This document shows, piece after piece, positions 1-10,991 of a stretch of 64,000 nucleotides of DNA. Origin of the DNA: an uncultured bacterium (GTDB lineage: Bacteria; DRYD01); contig CAKZQG010000007.1 of the NCBI GenBank assembly GCA_937139605.1, positions 62,001 to 126,000 on the forward strand, given 5' to 3'. How positions within the stretch are numbered: the first letter of the stretch is position 1; each line of letters begins with the position of its first letter. The position numbers and the translations under genes were made by a program. The notes below the pieces were generated by a model. It did not search any database. It worked only from the letters and a program-made list of their open reading frames with translations, and was not told where the DNA came from.

Positions 1-2960
<2,960 letters not shown>

Positions 2961-2990
2961 TTTAGATTCATTAATAAATTAATTAAAATT

Positions 2991-3013
2991 AACCTATTTT
3001 GTTAGCTACCCTC
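2991..3013 (-). repeat. Upstream arm of 16S rRNA processing stem
   Basis: AACCTATTTTGTTAGCT (2991-3007) and the adjoining bases to 3013 pair with 1408-1430 beyond the far end of 16S, giving a helix of about 23 pairs with one G-U. On the transcript it lies about 30 bases upstream of the 16S 5' end. It is the expected precursor-rRNA processing stem. Confidence 0.85.
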
Positions 3014-3036
3014 TATTTTATTTTCTCCTCTTGGCA

Positions 3037-3054
3037 ACCCCCATTTTAGGGGCT
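3037..3054 (-). promoter_or_regulatory. Small GC hairpin in rRNA leader
   Basis: CCCC(C)-ATTTTA-GGGG forms a short GC-rich hairpin in the rRNA leader, some 80 bases upstream of 16S. GC-rich hairpins are scarce in this AT-rich sequence. It could be a leader element of the rRNA transcript (box-like antitermination or folding). The role is inferred. Confidence 0.4.
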
Positions 3055-3100
3055 CCATTTATATATTTATACATATTTTATATTCTCTCCTTCTACTCTT

Positions 3101-3139
3101 ATTATAATAAAATACCTCATTTTTATTGACTTTTATCAA
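3101..3139 (-). promoter_or_regulatory. Possible rRNA operon promoter
   Basis: On the minus strand an exact TATAAT (3101-3106) lies upstream of the rRNA leader. A TTGATA (3134-3139) lies farther upstream, but the gap of 27 bases is too long for a standard sigma-70 pair. Another -10-like TATTTT lies between them. The location is right for the rRNA promoter; the exact elements are uncertain in such AT-rich DNA. Confidence 0.3.
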
Positions 3140-3163
3140 TTTTTTTTATATATTTTTTATAAC

Positions 3164-3577
3164 TTAATACACAAGTGTCTTATCAACTTGATAATAATTA
3201 CTTATAACTCCATTATAATTTATATAAAACCTTAATTGCTTATAATTATTATCAACAGTATAAATATTAGCATTAATTAAATTACTACTTAAATTCACAC
3301 TTCCATAATTTATGATACTATCCATTAAATTAAAAGGAACATTTTTTATAATTACTTTACCAGAAGTAGAAGTGCTAAATCTAACAATATAAGAATCAGC
3401 AACATAAAAAGCACCATACAAATATTCATAATTAAATCTATTTACAAAAATATTTAATGTAGAAACAAGAATTAAAAAACTAAAAATAATACTCAAAGCC
3501 AAAAATGAAATAATTAAAATATTAGTTAATCCCTTTTCTAAATTCCCTTTACTCATAAAAAAAATTATAATTTTCAT
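3164..3577 (-). CDS. Short membrane-anchored protein, possibly pilin/pseudopilin-like
   Basis: This 137-residue protein has a short positive N-terminus (KGNLEKG), then one long hydrophobic helix at about residues 19-42, then a polar C-terminal domain rich in Tyr, Asn and Ser. The layout EKG followed directly by a hydrophobic helix resembles type IV prepilins and pseudopilins. The usual FTLIE with Glu at position 5 is missing, so the match is weak. A strong purine-rich ribosome site (AAAGGGGGGG, about 12 bases upstream) supports the start at 3577. It lies between the rRNA promoter region and an S41 peptidase, both minus strand. The function is unknown; it could equally be a simple bitopic membrane protein. 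Confidence 0.6.
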   Translation of the reverse strand: MKIIIFFMSKGNLEKGLTNILIISFLALSIIFSFLILVSTLNIFVNRFNYEYLYGAFYVADSYIVRFSTSTSGKVIIKNVPFNLMDSIINYGSVNLSSNLINANIYTVDNNYKQLRFYINYNGVISNYYQVDKTLVY

Positions 3578-3669
3578 TTTATTAATTTACCCCCCCTTTA
3601 TTATTCTATTAAAAAAAAGTTTTTTAATTTCCTACTTTATAAAAAAATCAATAATTTTAAAAATATTAT

Positions 3670-4707
3670 TTAATTTCCATCTGTCTGAGAAAATAAATAA
3701 TAACAAATACTAAAAACTAAATCCAAAATAAATTTTTCATTTAATTCTCTTTCATTAAGAAAAATATCAGGTTTTACTTTATCATGAGGCTCTAAAAAGG
3801 TATTAAAATTTAAAAATGAGTTAGTATATAATATAGTAAAATCATTAACATTAATATTAACTTGAATAAAGGGTTTTCCGTAAGAAAAATCTCCTAAAAT
3901 TATCCCTTTTCTTGATAAGACTCCAGATACAACTTCTGAAGCGCTAGCTGTTAAATCATTTTGAACTACAAAAACCATTGAATTTTTAAAATAATTTTTA
4001 TAATCTTGGCCACTATAATAATTAACACTTTTTCTTTTATAATGTATAGTAAATAAATAAGTCTTATCAGGATAAAACAAATTAATAAAAAAAGAAGCAG
4101 TATATAAACTTCCCCCAACATTATCCACTAAATCAATTATAACTATTTTTTTTAAATGCTTTTGCTCTTCCTTATAAAAACTAAATAAATAATCTCTAAA
4201 ATATTTATAATATCCAGGAGGAAAATAAAAAATCTTTATATAATAAAAAATAAATCCATCTCTTAAAATAACACTTATATTTATTTTATCGTATAAATCT
4301 TTTTCAATTTCTATCAAATCATTATTTTTTTGAATTTTTTCTATTTTATTTTCATTTAAATATTCTTGATTAAAAATATCACTTTGATAAATCTTTAAAT
4401 ATCTATCATTAGAGTAAAAATAAAGGGTATTTTTAAAAATTTCATCAATTTTTTCTTTAGTTATACTTTCTTTTTGATTTTGAAATAAATTATCTATTTT
4501 ATTTTTAAAAATATTATATAAATTATCTTTAACAAAAATATCTTCTTCATATATTTTCTTAATAGCATATAAATAATTCAAAACATAATTGCTATATGTA
4601 GAATTGGGGAAAGATTTCAAAAGCAAAAAATATTTAAAAAAATAAATAAAAAATAAAACAAAAAACAATATCTTTTTTAAATTTTTTAAAACAATTAATT
4701 TAACCAT
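3670..4707 (-). CDS. S41 family (C-terminal processing) peptidase
   Basis: This is a 345-residue peptidase. A hydrophobic segment at about residues 13-31 is a signal anchor, placing the protein outside the inner membrane. The S41 core is in the second half: IDLVDNVGG near 191-199 corresponds to the D-x-R/V-x-N-x-G-G strand motif. TASASE at 253-258 carries the catalytic Ser. SYGKP at about 275-279 carries the catalytic Lys (Lys278). These match the Ser-Lys dyad of tail-specific/CtpA proteases. No PDZ domain is obvious, so it resembles the shorter tricorn-like or interphotoreceptor-type S41 proteins. The family degrades or trims exported proteins; the substrate here is unknown. It starts 8 bases after prmA ends and is likely cotranscribed with it. 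Confidence 0.85.
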   Translation of the reverse strand: MVKLIVLKNLKKILFFVLFFIYFFKYFLLLKSFPNSTYSNYVLNYLYAIKKIYEEDIFVKDNLYNIFKNKIDNLFQNQKESITKEKIDEIFKNTLYFYSNDRYLKIYQSDIFNQEYLNENKIEKIQKNNDLIEIEKDLYDKINISVILRDGFIFYYIKIFYFPPGYYKYFRDYLFSFYKEEQKHLKKIVIIDLVDNVGGSLYTASFFINLFYPDKTYLFTIHYKRKSVNYYSGQDYKNYFKNSMVFVVQNDLTASASEVVSGVLSRKGIILGDFSYGKPFIQVNINVNDFTILYTNSFLNFNTFLEPHDKVKPDIFLNERELNEKFILDLVFSICYYLFSQTDGN

Positions 4708-4715
4708 ACTATAAG

Positions 4716-5645
4716 TTATTTTTTACAAACAAAAGTTCCCCAATGTTCCCTTAATATTCTATTAACAATATCTAAACGGTTATACTTTAAAAAATCTTCA
4801 AATTCACTAATATCTTTCTCTTTAATTCCACTAAGTATAAAAAGTTCAGAATTAATATTAAACAAATCATTAGCTATATCCTTAAAAACACTAAATGGAA
4901 TATTAGCTAAAGTAATTACATTTTTAAAATTTTTAATATTAATTATTTTAGGGCTAATAGAATTTAAAACAATTCCATTAAATACTTTATTAATTTCAAA
5001 ATTATTTTTTATTTCAAGACAATATGAAAAAATAGCTTCAATAGCTAAAATAAACTTGGGATTTAAATAAAAAGAAACAAGCGATAAAATTCCATTCCCT
5101 GAACCATAATCTATTATTAAATCTATTTCTTTATCATAATATTTTTTCATATCAGCTAATATCTCAATTACACCTAAGGTAGTAGGATGCTTTTCATTCC
5201 CAAAAGCTAAGTACTTAGGATATAAATAAACTTTTTTTACATTTTTATTTTCATCCAAATTATAATTATAACTTTTAGAACTATATGGCAAAAATAAAAA
5301 ATCTCTAACTTCAAATGGCTCTATATAACTAATTATATAATCTTCATAATCTAATAATTTGATTTCCTTTATTTTTATATTATCTACTTCTTCTGTTTCT
5401 CTTTTATAATATAAAACCAGGTTCTTTTTTAATTTTTCGATTTTGTTAATTACTTTATTGATTAAATCTTGCTCATTGTAGTTATTTTCTTTTTTTAAAA
5501 AAAATACTAAATTTAAATAAACTAAGTCATTTTGAAATAAAATAACATTAACATCTTTAAAACCCTCTAATATTAAATTAGAAACAAAAGACTTTGAAAA
5601 TAAATTATAAGGTACTATTAAAATAATTTTTAAAACTTTTAACAT
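4716..5645 (-). CDS. prmA: Ribosomal protein L11 methyltransferase (PrmA-like)
   Basis: This 309-residue SAM-dependent methyltransferase carries the PrmA signature: FGNEKHPTT at about 165 (PrmA consensus FGTGTHPTT), followed by motif I IIDYGSGNGILSL and a post-I acidic position (AIEA). TLANIPFSVF is in the place of the usual N-I-L/P motif. PrmA trimethylates ribosomal protein L11. The length is normal for the family. The N-terminal 140 residues are poorly conserved, as in other family members. It lies immediately upstream of the S41 peptidase gene. The substitution of GTG by GNE within the signature is mild. A related class I methyltransferase acting on another protein is possible but less likely. 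Confidence 0.85.
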   Translation of the reverse strand: MLKVLKIILIVPYNLFSKSFVSNLILEGFKDVNVILFQNDLVYLNLVFFLKKENNYNEQDLINKVINKIEKLKKNLVLYYKRETEEVDNIKIKEIKLLDYEDYIISYIEPFEVRDFLFLPYSSKSYNYNLDENKNVKKVYLYPKYLAFGNEKHPTTLGVIEILADMKKYYDKEIDLIIDYGSGNGILSLVSFYLNPKFILAIEAIFSYCLEIKNNFEINKVFNGIVLNSISPKIINIKNFKNVITLANIPFSVFKDIANDLFNINSELFILSGIKEKDISEFEDFLKYNRLDIVNRILREHWGTFVCKK

Positions 5646-5872
5646 AATTATTTTAAACTCATTTATTTAATAGCAATTATAATATACCCACTAACTACCC
5701 TACTTATTGAATAGTATTTTAACATTTGAAAATAAATATTCACCACTTTATAAGCATTAGTTCCAAATAGTTTTACCCTTAATGTTTGTTAAATCAGCAA
5801 CAGCTATTTATACACAGAAAGTGATATTTTGTAAAGAACAATTTACCTTTAGTTTGTAGAGAATAGTAGTTA

Positions 5873-6502
5873 TTATTTTACTTTTTTTCCTAATTTATTA
5901 TAAGTAACACCTTCATTAAATACGATATAAACACTACTACCATAAGGTTTATAATCATCTACATAAAATGTACCATACCATGCTTCAGAAGAAGAGCTAT
6001 AAGTATCCCCAATTTTTACTATATAATCATAATCATAATAATATCTATAAATACCAATATCAACATAATCAACATAATATCCATCATAATTGAATCTAGA
6101 ATAAGCTCCATAATACCCATCACTAACATAAACATTTTTATCATTACTATAATTATCAGCACTAAAATGAACATAAGCATAATTATTCCATTCATAAGAT
6201 CCTAACCACTCTATATTCCCATTTCTTATTCTTAGCACTTTTACATATAAATATTTATAGTTATTATTATTAGTTGTAGTAGTAGTTGTTGTGGTAATTG
6301 TGTTGGTAGTTGTAGTAATAGGGTTTGTACTAGTTGTAGTTGTAATAGTAGTAAAAGTAGGGAAAGTAGATGTATCAAAAGTAGGTAAAGGAGGAAAACC
6401 TCCGCCACCCCCACCTCCACTACAAGATATAACCAAATACATTAAAAATATAAAAAATAATCCACTTAAAAATATTAAAAATTTTTGATATTCTCTAAGC
6501 AT
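5873..6502 (-). CDS. Lipoprotein with Gly and Thr low-complexity linker
   Basis: This is a 209-residue secreted lipoprotein. The N-terminus is a signal peptide (residues about 8-26) ending in a lipobox, LVISC, which predicts lipidation of Cys27. The lipobox is followed at once by seven Gly, a short Pro/Phe segment and a tract of about 45 residues made almost only of Thr, with Ser, Asn and Ile. The remaining 120 residues are very rich in Tyr, Asp, Asn and Ser, with no recognised fold; the regular spacing suggests a beta domain. The Thr tract is encoded by imperfect ACT/ACA repeats and could vary in length. No family is recognised. It is a single gene separated by about 220 bases from prmA. Confidence 0.75.
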   Translation of the reverse strand: MLREYQKFLIFLSGLFFIFLMYLVISCSGGGGGGGFPPLPTFDTSTFPTFTTITTTTSTNPITTTTNTITTTTTTTTNNNNYKYLYVKVLRIRNGNIEWLGSYEWNNYAYVHFSADNYSNDKNVYVSDGYYGAYSRFNYDGYYVDYVDIGIYRYYYDYDYIVKIGDTYSSSSEAWYGTFYVDDYKPYGSSVYIVFNEGVTYNKLGKKVK

Positions 6503-6586
6503 ATATCAGCACCCCTTATGTTAGGGTATTATGTAAAACCATATAAAAAATAATTTATAATTGTAAAAAAAATGTAAAAAAATAAA

Positions 6587-7459
6587 TCAAGTTTTAATTA
6601 AATAATTGAAAATAGTAAGTAATTGAGATACTCCAATATTAGCAGCTAATTCAGTTTTTATTATATTTTCAATAAAGTCAAATCTTAATATAAAAGCATT
6701 ATGTTCTTTAAAAATATTAATTTCTTTATTAGAAAATCCCCCTTCAGGACCAATTGTAATTGCAATTTTAAATTTTTCTTCTTTTATTTTTTGAATTAAA
6801 TCCTGCTTTTTAGAAAAATTATTAAATAATTCATTTATTTTGGTTAATTTAAAAAAATCAGAAACAGTTAAATCAGTATATGGATGAAAAACAATAATCC
6901 AATCATAAAATTTTAAATGTTCTACAAACTCTTTAAAATTGTCAATAACTTTAAAATTAACGTTGTAATATTTGCTAACATAAATAGAATTCCAAAAAAT
7001 AATATCTTTAATTTTATCTATTTTTTTAGTTATTTCCTTAATATTTACAACCATATATTCAGAAGGGAAAAAATATAAAGTATCTACAGGTAATTGAACA
7101 ACATTAGCTACTAAATCATTTAGGTACCTATTTTTAGGAGGAACAACATATAAATTAATAATCGGATTACTTAATTTAGTTTGAAAAAATTTTTTTACAT
7201 TAATTTCAACAAAATTCCCTTTTTTATCTTTTTGATATTTAAAATTAATGAATTCTCCAACAATATACCTACAATAATTTATATAATTATAAGAATCAAA
7301 AACAACTATATTATCTTTAGCCTTCAATCTTAATGAATTCTTTAAATAATTAAATAATTCATTATGAACCCAAAATAAGTAATTATTTTGGATTTGAACT
7401 TCAGAGGGTATTTCAGAAAAAATAGACACTTTATGTTTTATTAAGCTTTCTATTATCAT
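6587..7459 (-). CDS. rsmE: 16S rRNA (uracil(1498)-N3)-methyltransferase
   Basis: This 290-residue SPOUT-class methyltransferase has the C-terminal knot motif ITIGPEGGFSNKEI at about 235, followed by the LRFDFIENIIKTELA segment (LG-xx-ILRTETA in RsmE), the typical RsmE ending. The N-terminal part corresponds to the PUA-like domain. RsmE methylates N3 of U1498 in 16S rRNA, in the decoding region. At 290 residues it is a little longer than the usual 240-250, through loops rich in Lys and Asn. It is followed upstream by tRNA-Ala on the same strand and may share its transcript. Confidence 0.9.
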   Translation of the reverse strand: MIIESLIKHKVSIFSEIPSEVQIQNNYLFWVHNELFNYLKNSLRLKAKDNIVVFDSYNYINYCRYIVGEFINFKYQKDKKGNFVEINVKKFFQTKLSNPIINLYVVPPKNRYLNDLVANVVQLPVDTLYFFPSEYMVVNIKEITKKIDKIKDIIFWNSIYVSKYYNVNFKVIDNFKEFVEHLKFYDWIIVFHPYTDLTVSDFFKLTKINELFNNFSKKQDLIQKIKEEKFKIAITIGPEGGFSNKEINIFKEHNAFILRFDFIENIIKTELAANIGVSQLLTIFNYLIKT

Positions 7460-7536
7460 AAAAACTTATTTATAAAAATAAAAGTGCTAAAAAATATAAA
7501 GATATTATATTTTTATAGAGTTTAATAAGGGATAAG

Positions 7537-7608
7537 TGGAGCCGAGGGGATTTGAACCCCTGACCTTCTCGGTGCAAACGAGACGCTCTCCCGCTGAGCT
7601 ACGACCCC
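7537..7608 (-). tRNA. tRNA-Ala (anticodon UGC)
   Basis: The 72-base cloverleaf is complete on the minus strand: acceptor GGGGTCG pairs with CGGCTCC, D-stem GCTC/GAGC, anticodon stem TCTCG/CGAGA with loop TTTGCAC, and T-arm AGGGG-TTCAAAT-CCCCT. The anticodon is TGC. The acceptor has the G3-U70 pair that identifies alanine tRNAs. The discriminator is A. CCA is not encoded and must be added after transcription. The gene stands alone rather than in the rRNA spacer. Confidence 0.97.
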
Positions 7609-7744
7609 TATAATTTATATTATAAATATTCAACAAAAAAACTCTTTCCCCTTTTTTATTAAACTATACCAACTTTAATAAACTACTTTTTATATATCCT
7701 TTAAAACTAAAGGTAAATAAAAAATATTGAAAAATATTATATTA

Positions 7745-8467
7745 ATGGTAATAACAATAGATGGTCCAGTAGCAAGTGGAAAAACTACAATAGGGTTACT
7801 TCTTTCTATTGAACTTTCTAAAATTTTCCATAAAAGTTTTTACTTTCTAGATACAGGATTAATATATAGAAAATACGCTTACCTATTGATAAATAATAAA
7901 CTAAATAAAAATAAAAAATTTAAAAAATTTGATATAAAATATTTTGAAGAATTAATAATAAACAATACAAAACCAAAAGAATTTGAAAAAAAAATGAATT
8001 ATTTATTTACAGAAGAAATAGCAATATATACTTCAAAAATAGCAACTGAAAAAAAGATAAGAGATTACTTAACAAGTATTCAAATAAAATTAGTAAATAA
8101 CAAAGATACAGTAGTAGTAGGTAGAGACAGTGGAAGTATAGTTTTTAAAAACGCTGATTTTAAATTTTTTTTATATGCAAGTAATTACATAAGAGCTTTA
8201 AGAAGATATTATCAATACAAAGAAAGTAATCCTTCAATTTTAAAAAAGTTATCTTTTAGCGATATACTAAATAAAATAATAGAAAGGGATAGTCAAGATA
8301 AAAATAGAAAATATGCTCCACTACCTGATATAACTAATTTACCCCCAGATTTTATCCTAATAAACACAGATAACCTAACAATACCTCAAACAATAGAAAA
8401 AATAATTAGTATTATAACATCTAATTTCACCAAACAGGATTCTAAAACTAATTTAAATAATTATTAA
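7745..8467 (+). CDS. cmk: Cytidylate kinase
   Basis: This nucleoside monophosphate kinase phosphorylates CMP/dCMP. The start at ATG 7745 gives MVITIDGPVASGKTT, the usual beginning of Cmk with the P-loop GPVASGKT. A TTG at 7727 in frame would add six residues and is less likely. Other family signs are FLDTGLIYR (D-T-G-xx-YR) near residue 32, VVGRDSGSIVF (GRD motif) near 125, and ERDSQDKNRKYAPL near 185, the lid/substrate region. The product is 240 residues, slightly longer than typical. An A9 run inside the gene (7986-7994) is in frame, which matters when judging indels elsewhere. It begins a plus-strand run of genes diverging from tRNA-Ala. Confidence 0.9.
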   Translation: MVITIDGPVASGKTTIGLLLSIELSKIFHKSFYFLDTGLIYRKYAYLLINNKLNKNKKFKKFDIKYFEELIINNTKPKEFEKKMNYLFTEEIAIYTSKIATEKKIRDYLTSIQIKLVNNKDTVVVGRDSGSIVFKNADFKFFLYASNYIRALRRYYQYKESNPSILKKLSFSDILNKIIERDSQDKNRKYAPLPDITNLPPDFILINTDNLTIPQTIEKIISIITSNFTKQDSKTNLNNY

Positions 8468-8538
8468 TATAGGAAAAATTATTAAATAAAATTACTAAAT
8501 CATGTTATAGATTTCAAATACAAGGGGGGATTTTAAAG

Positions 8539-9963
8539 TTGTCCAGGCAAAAAATTAATTTTTATAAAATTATTTTTATATCTTTATTCTGTATTTTAAG
8601 CTTATTTTCACTATTACAAAAAACAAATGCTAATGAATTTCAACTTTTTGAAAAAAATAAAATAATAATAAACGATAAAATTATATCCAAACCAATAAAA
8701 ATAGATAATAACTATGTTATCTGTTGTTTTAAAAATCAAATTGAAATCTTAGATAATAATTTAAATCAAATTGTTAATATACCAACAAAAATAGATAGAG
8801 TTTTTGATTACTTTAAAATCAACGATTATATTCTTATCCCCTTTTTAAATGATAATACTCTATATCTATTTATTATTAACTATAACAATTTTAACTATAC
8901 AATTAAAACAATAGACAAGTTTGATAATATAAAAAGTGTTATTTTTAATGAAAAAAACGAATTTATTAAAGAATTAATAGCATACTTTGATAAACAAATA
9001 TATAGATACTACATTAATTTAAAAAATATTTATAATAATGAAATAGATTTTAATTTAAGGAAAAATTGGGAAGGAGAAATAGGAAATCTAAAAGGGATAA
9101 AAAAAATATACAATTACTATTATGGTTATGATTACTACGATAAATTAATTATATTTGATGAAAATTTTAATACAATAGGGAAATATAAGTTAGGAAAAGC
9201 AGGTAGCAAATTATATCCAATAAAAGATAATAAATTTGTTTTGGCAAGTGATAAAGGATTTTATATTATAGATTCAAATAATTTTAGCATAATTTCTAAA
9301 CAAGATTTTTCTTCATTACCTATAAACTTAATTAAAATTAATGATTATCAATTTATTACAATAACCAATGATTATAAACTAATATCTTTCAATATAGATA
9401 ATAACTACAATATCTCAAGCTCTAAATTAGATTTATTTATATTTGAACCTTATGAATTTGTTAATATATTTTATCATGATGGAATATTATTAAATTTATA
9501 TGATTATTATAATCCATATACTTTTATATCTACCAGATATACAGATATAACAATAAAAAAAGATAACATTCAATACATAGATTATGATACTAAAGATGAC
9601 AATTTATTTTTAAGTTTATCAGGAAGCATATATTTAAATATAAACAGAACTCAATTCATAAAAGATAAAAATACTAAAAAATATAAAAATGTATATAATT
9701 ATAATTCATATCAATTTAAAATAAATCCAATTTATTTAATTAATACTAATCTGCTATCCATTAGATATTATAGGCTTTTACAATCTATACCATTATCTTA
9801 TTATTCATCAATAAATATCCCAAAGGATAAATATTACAACTCTTTTTATGACACCTTTTATTTTAAATCACTTTATAATATCTTCTCTTATATAATTTCA
9901 ACAGATTATAATTTATATTATTTTATTAACTACCCTAAACACACTGTTATCTATAAATTTTAA
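8539..9963 (+). CDS. Secreted protein of unknown function, possibly beta-propeller
   Basis: This is a 474-residue protein not recognised as a known family. It starts at TTG (8539) behind a strong site, AAGGGGGGA, about 9 bases upstream. Residues about 8-31 form a signal peptide ending near ANA. The rest is rich in Asn, Asp, Tyr, Ile and Lys and shows many short strands separated by turns (for example FNTIGKYKLG, FVLASDKGFYIIDS, FIVITNDYKLISFN). This recurring pattern resembles beta-propeller blades, but no clear repeat unit can be set by eye. It lies between cmk and the deacetylase-fold gene, with only 17 bases before the latter. The likely location is periplasmic or outer surface. Confidence 0.65.
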   Translation: MSRQKINFYKIIFISLFCILSLFSLLQKTNANEFQLFEKNKIIINDKIISKPIKIDNNYVICCFKNQIEILDNNLNQIVNIPTKIDRVFDYFKINDYILIPFLNDNTLYLFIINYNNFNYTIKTIDKFDNIKSVIFNEKNEFIKELIAYFDKQIYRYYINLKNIYNNEIDFNLRKNWEGEIGNLKGIKKIYNYYYGYDYYDKLIIFDENFNTIGKYKLGKAGSKLYPIKDNKFVLASDKGFYIIDSNNFSIISKQDFSSLPINLIKINDYQFITITNDYKLISFNIDNNYNISSSKLDLFIFEPYEFVNIFYHDGILLNLYDYYNPYTFISTRYTDITIKKDNIQYIDYDTKDDNLFLSLSGSIYLNINRTQFIKDKNTKKYKNVYNYNSYQFKINPIYLINTNLLSIRYYRLLQSIPLSYYSSINIPKDKYYNSFYDTFYFKSLYNIFSYIISTDYNLYYFINYPKHTVIYKF

Positions 9964-9980
9964 ATTTTAATTTAAAAAAA

Positions 9981-10937
9981 ATGGAAATAAAGATAGCTTA
10001 TAACACAAAAGATTACTTACATAACGATTCTAATCATGTTGAAAATAATTCAAGAACTAATTCAATTATTAACTATTTAATAGAAAATTTAAATAATTTA
10101 AACCAAAATATATTTAAAGCAAATTTAATAAATGAAAATAATATAAAAAATATAGAAGATAAAATAATATATAAACTATACAAACTAACTCATACAGAAG
10201 AATATATAGAAAACATTTTATTATTATCAAAGAAAATAAAAGGATTATATAATTTAGATCCAGATACCTATTTTAATGAAAATACTTTGAATGTAATAAA
10301 TACAAATATAAAGCTGTTAATAAATTTAGTAGAGGAATTAATAGAAGATAAGATAAAATATGGAATAGGCTATATAAGGCCACCAGGCCATCATGCAGAA
10401 AAAGATAAAGCAATGGGATTTTGTATTATAAACAACGTAGCAGTAATAGCCAATTACTTAAAAGAATTTATAAAACTAAAGAAAATAGCTATTATAGATT
10501 TTGATGCTCATCATGGAAATGGAACAGAAGATATATTTAAAACTGAAAAAAATACTCTATTTTTTTCAACTCATGCCTACCCATTTTATCCATTTACCGG
10601 ATTTAAATCTAATATAGAATACAATAAATTTAATTACCCCTTAAATATACTAGCTAATGATGAAGATTTATTAAATATATATGAATCAGAATTAGAAAAA
10701 ATAATAACTAATTTTAATCCCGAATTTGTCATAATATCAATGGGATACGATATCCATCTAAATGATCCTATAACATATATGAGAGTCACAGACAATGGAA
10801 TTGATAAATTACATAAAACATTAATAAATAAACTTAAAAATTATAAAACATTATGGGTTTTAGAAGGAGGATATAATTTAGAAGTCCTACAATATAGCTC
10901 CCTTAATTTAATAAATAATATAATCAAAAAAAATTAA
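9981..10937 (+). CDS. Histone deacetylase family (acetoin utilisation/acetylpolyamine amidohydrolase-like) protein
   Basis: This 318-residue protein has the arginase/deacetylase fold. Motifs occur in family order: YIRPPGHHAE near residue 130 (active-site His pair), GFCIINNVAVIA, IDFDAHHGNGTEDIF near 170 with zinc-binding Asp and His, ISMGYDIH near 250 with the third zinc ligand Asp (usual SAGFDAH), and LEGGYN near 295 with the catalytic Tyr. All catalytic positions appear intact. Bacterial members deacetylate acetylated proteins, polyamines or other small amides. The substrate here is unknown. It follows the previous gene by 17 bases and has no clear ribosome site, suggesting coupled translation. 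Confidence 0.9.
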   Translation: MEIKIAYNTKDYLHNDSNHVENNSRTNSIINYLIENLNNLNQNIFKANLINENNIKNIEDKIIYKLYKLTHTEEYIENILLLSKKIKGLYNLDPDTYFNENTLNVINTNIKLLINLVEELIEDKIKYGIGYIRPPGHHAEKDKAMGFCIINNVAVIANYLKEFIKLKKIAIIDFDAHHGNGTEDIFKTEKNTLFFSTHAYPFYPFTGFKSNIEYNKFNYPLNILANDEDLLNIYESELEKIITNFNPEFVIISMGYDIHLNDPITYMRVTDNGIDKLHKTLINKLKNYKTLWVLEGGYNLEVLQYSSLNLINNIIKKN

Positions 10938-10991
10938 AGCTTTCATTTAAACAAAATAAACTAAATTAAAAAATAATAAAGAGGTTTCAAA

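Noticed and set aside
6291..6488. Plus-strand frame with Val and Pro runs
   Set aside because: It is the antisense of the lipoprotein's Thr and Gly tracts; low-complexity sequence opens frames on both strands.
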